NCBI RefSeq assembly: GCF_003967355.1
Contig: NZ_BIFH01000019.1
Location: 310,001 to 374,000, forward strand
Source: Embleya hyalina
GTDB taxonomy: Bacteria > Actinomycetota > Actinomycetes > Streptomycetales > Streptomycetaceae
Length of the DNA: 64,000 nt
Direction: 5' to 3'
Below, one piece after another: positions 62,783-64,000 of the stretch (its first letter is position 1; the number at the start of each line of letters is the position of its first letter). A model generated the notes under the pieces. The model did no database searches and had not been told where the DNA came from. It saw only the letters and a list, made by a program, of their open reading frames with translations. Made by a program: the position numbers and the translations under genes.

Positions 62783-64000
62783 TCAGTGGTAGAGATTGTT
62801 GACGCCCACGAGGAGTACGTCGCCGTCTTCCGTCGAGGTGGGGCAGGCCCATCGTCTCGCCCCACTTGGCCTCGCCGATCGCCGATCGCCGGCAGCGGTT
62901 GGCGGTTGTCGTCGTCGAGGCCGAAGGCGACGACGTCCGGTTCGTGGCTCGTCTTGCGCGTGGGGTCGTTGATCGTTCCGGAACCGACCCGGTAGGGGGG
63001 TCGCCGAGGAGATCCGGGCCCGCGAGATGGCGGGTCCAGTGGCGACAGACCTGTTCGTGGTGCGGGCCCATGACGTTGCCGACGAAGCGGCGTTCGCTGC
63101 GTTGCCACAGCGCGGTCGCGTCGCGGGTGTGCTCCAGGTCGGACCACAGGGTCGCATGACGGAGTGGTGGAAGGTGGCGAGGGGTTCGGCGATGCGGAAC
63201 GTGGTGCGGTTGTCCTTGCAGACGTCGGGTTCGCGGGTGATCAGGCCGCAGTCCTCGAGGACGGTCAGCGGATGCGCGAGGTCGCCGGATTTGCGGCCCA
63301 TGTAGGAGGCGATGCCGCCCCGGTTGTGGTTGCTGGCGGCGATGCCCGCGAGGACGGAGTGGTAGAGGGCCGCGTCGTGCAGGTCGGTTCGTCCGCGAGG
63401 AGGTGGCGGGCTTCGCGGAAGAGCGGACTCGACCTGGAGAGCACGGTGCGGATCACCCATGCGTCGAAATCGTCGGGACCCGAGGGGGTGTCGTCGCGGG
63501 CGAACTCGCGGCGATAGGCGGGGGTGCCGCTCACGATGTCGTTGACCTTCAGGGCGGTCACGGGGTCGTCGATCCCCCAGAACTCGGCGGCCAGTCGGTA
63601 GTCGAGGGTGGGTACGAGCAGTTCCAGTCCCGCGCGACCGCGCAGAGGCGCGTTGCCGCTGAGGAGGCGGCCCATGAAGGACATCGCTGATCCGCACAGC
63701 AGCAGCCGGGTGCGGCCGGCGTCGCGTTCCTCGCGCAGCGGTGCGAGCGCGTTCTGAATGATGGACGGCAGGCGCGGGTTCGCTCTCACGAGGTACGGGA
63801 ACTTGTCGATGACGACCCGCACGGCCCGTTCCCGCCCAGGGACAGCAGCGCGTCGACGACGGCGTGCCAGTCGTGGAAGACGAGGGGGCGGGGAAGCCGA
63901 GGTAGTCGGCGACGACCTGTCCGATCCGGTGCGGGGATTCACCGTCGGTGCCCTCGCCCGCCGCGAAGTACAGACCCCCGGTCGCCTGGCACCCGTGGAT
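62783..64000 (-). pseudogene. AAA/DUF234-type ATPase, multiply frameshifted, cut by window end
   Basis: On the minus strand, read from the window end, successive frames carry one ATPase: LYFAAGEGTDGESPHRIGQV near 63970, DKFPYLVRANPRLPSIIQNA near 63800, LLLCGSAMSFMGRLLSGNAP near 63700, AAEFWGIDDPVTALKVNDIV and GTPAYRREFARDDTP near 63520, then after a shift DLHDAALYHSVLAGIAASNH near 63370 and NRTTFRIAEPLATFHHSVM near 63200, and after another WSDLEHTRD and MGPHHEQVCRHWTRHLAGPD near 63050. At least three frameshifts. The P-loop would lie beyond the window. Confidence 0.7.

Noticed and set aside
1-64000. tRNA, rRNA, riboswitch or a biosynthetic (PKS/NRPS) cluster.
   Set aside because: None of the conserved RNA motifs or megasynthase domains was seen on either strand.

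Overview
The window is very GC-rich DNA with frequent GTG/TTG starts, four-base stop/start overlaps, two eukaryotic-like Ser/Thr kinases, several lipoproteins and many paralogous TetR/GntR/LysR/MarR regulators. This points to a large actinomycete chromosome of the Streptomyces type. No rRNA, tRNA or replication genes were seen. The mix of catabolic islands, pseudogenes and transposon remnants suggests an accessory, arm-like region.

Region 1 (1-6.9 kb, + strand) is a tight catabolic operon: nucleoside hydrolase (cut by the window start), adenosine deaminase, APC permease, TIM-barrel sugar isomerase, RpiB-family isomerase, DhaK- and DhaL-type kinase subunits, then a GntR/FCD regulator. It reads as import and breakdown of a purine nucleoside whose pentose is isomerised and phosphorylated by a dihydroxyacetone-kinase-type enzyme instead of ribokinase. 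Region 2 (7.5-12.3 kb) holds a three-gene membrane operon whose first two proteins share a short Gly-rich motif, a DUF6314-like protein, and a small antitoxin-like/degenerate-Fic pair. Region 3 (12.6-18 kb) has an IS701-type transposase relic, a DHA2-type efflux pump, a DUF6461-like protein and a secreted erythromycin-esterase-like protein.

Region 4 (18.2-28.6 kb) carries two receptor Ser/Thr kinases, lipoproteins, an alpha/beta hydrolase with an extra C-terminal domain, a frameshifted ankyrin/HEAT protein, and two isolated CRISPR-like repeats that each follow the same leader-like block. Region 5 (28.6-39.9 kb) has a luciferase-like oxidoreductase, LysR, a Tat-exported multicopper oxidase, a glyoxalase-fold protein, transposase and helicase relics, a TetR with matching operators at itself and its neighbour, a frameshifted unknown gene, a truncated hydrolase and an RsbW-like ATPase.

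Region 6 (39.9-53.1 kb, - strand) is a coherent CoA-dependent catabolic island: a sugar-type ABC importer (binding protein, permease, fused ATPase) with an embedded alpha/beta hydrolase, acyl-CoA ligase, acyl-CoA dehydrogenase, two SDR dehydrogenases, thiolase, an ACAD10-like phosphotransferase and a TetR regulator. A 20-bp near-palindrome recurs upstream of five units here, suggesting one regulon. Region 7 (53-64 kb) is a decaying mosaic: a methyltransferase pseudogene, a trypco2-like protein, a MarR/MFS pair, a resolvase relic, a TetR/hydrolase pair with double operators, a Tn554-like remnant, LysR/DUF1330, and two separate broken copies of one ATPase family, the second running off the window end.
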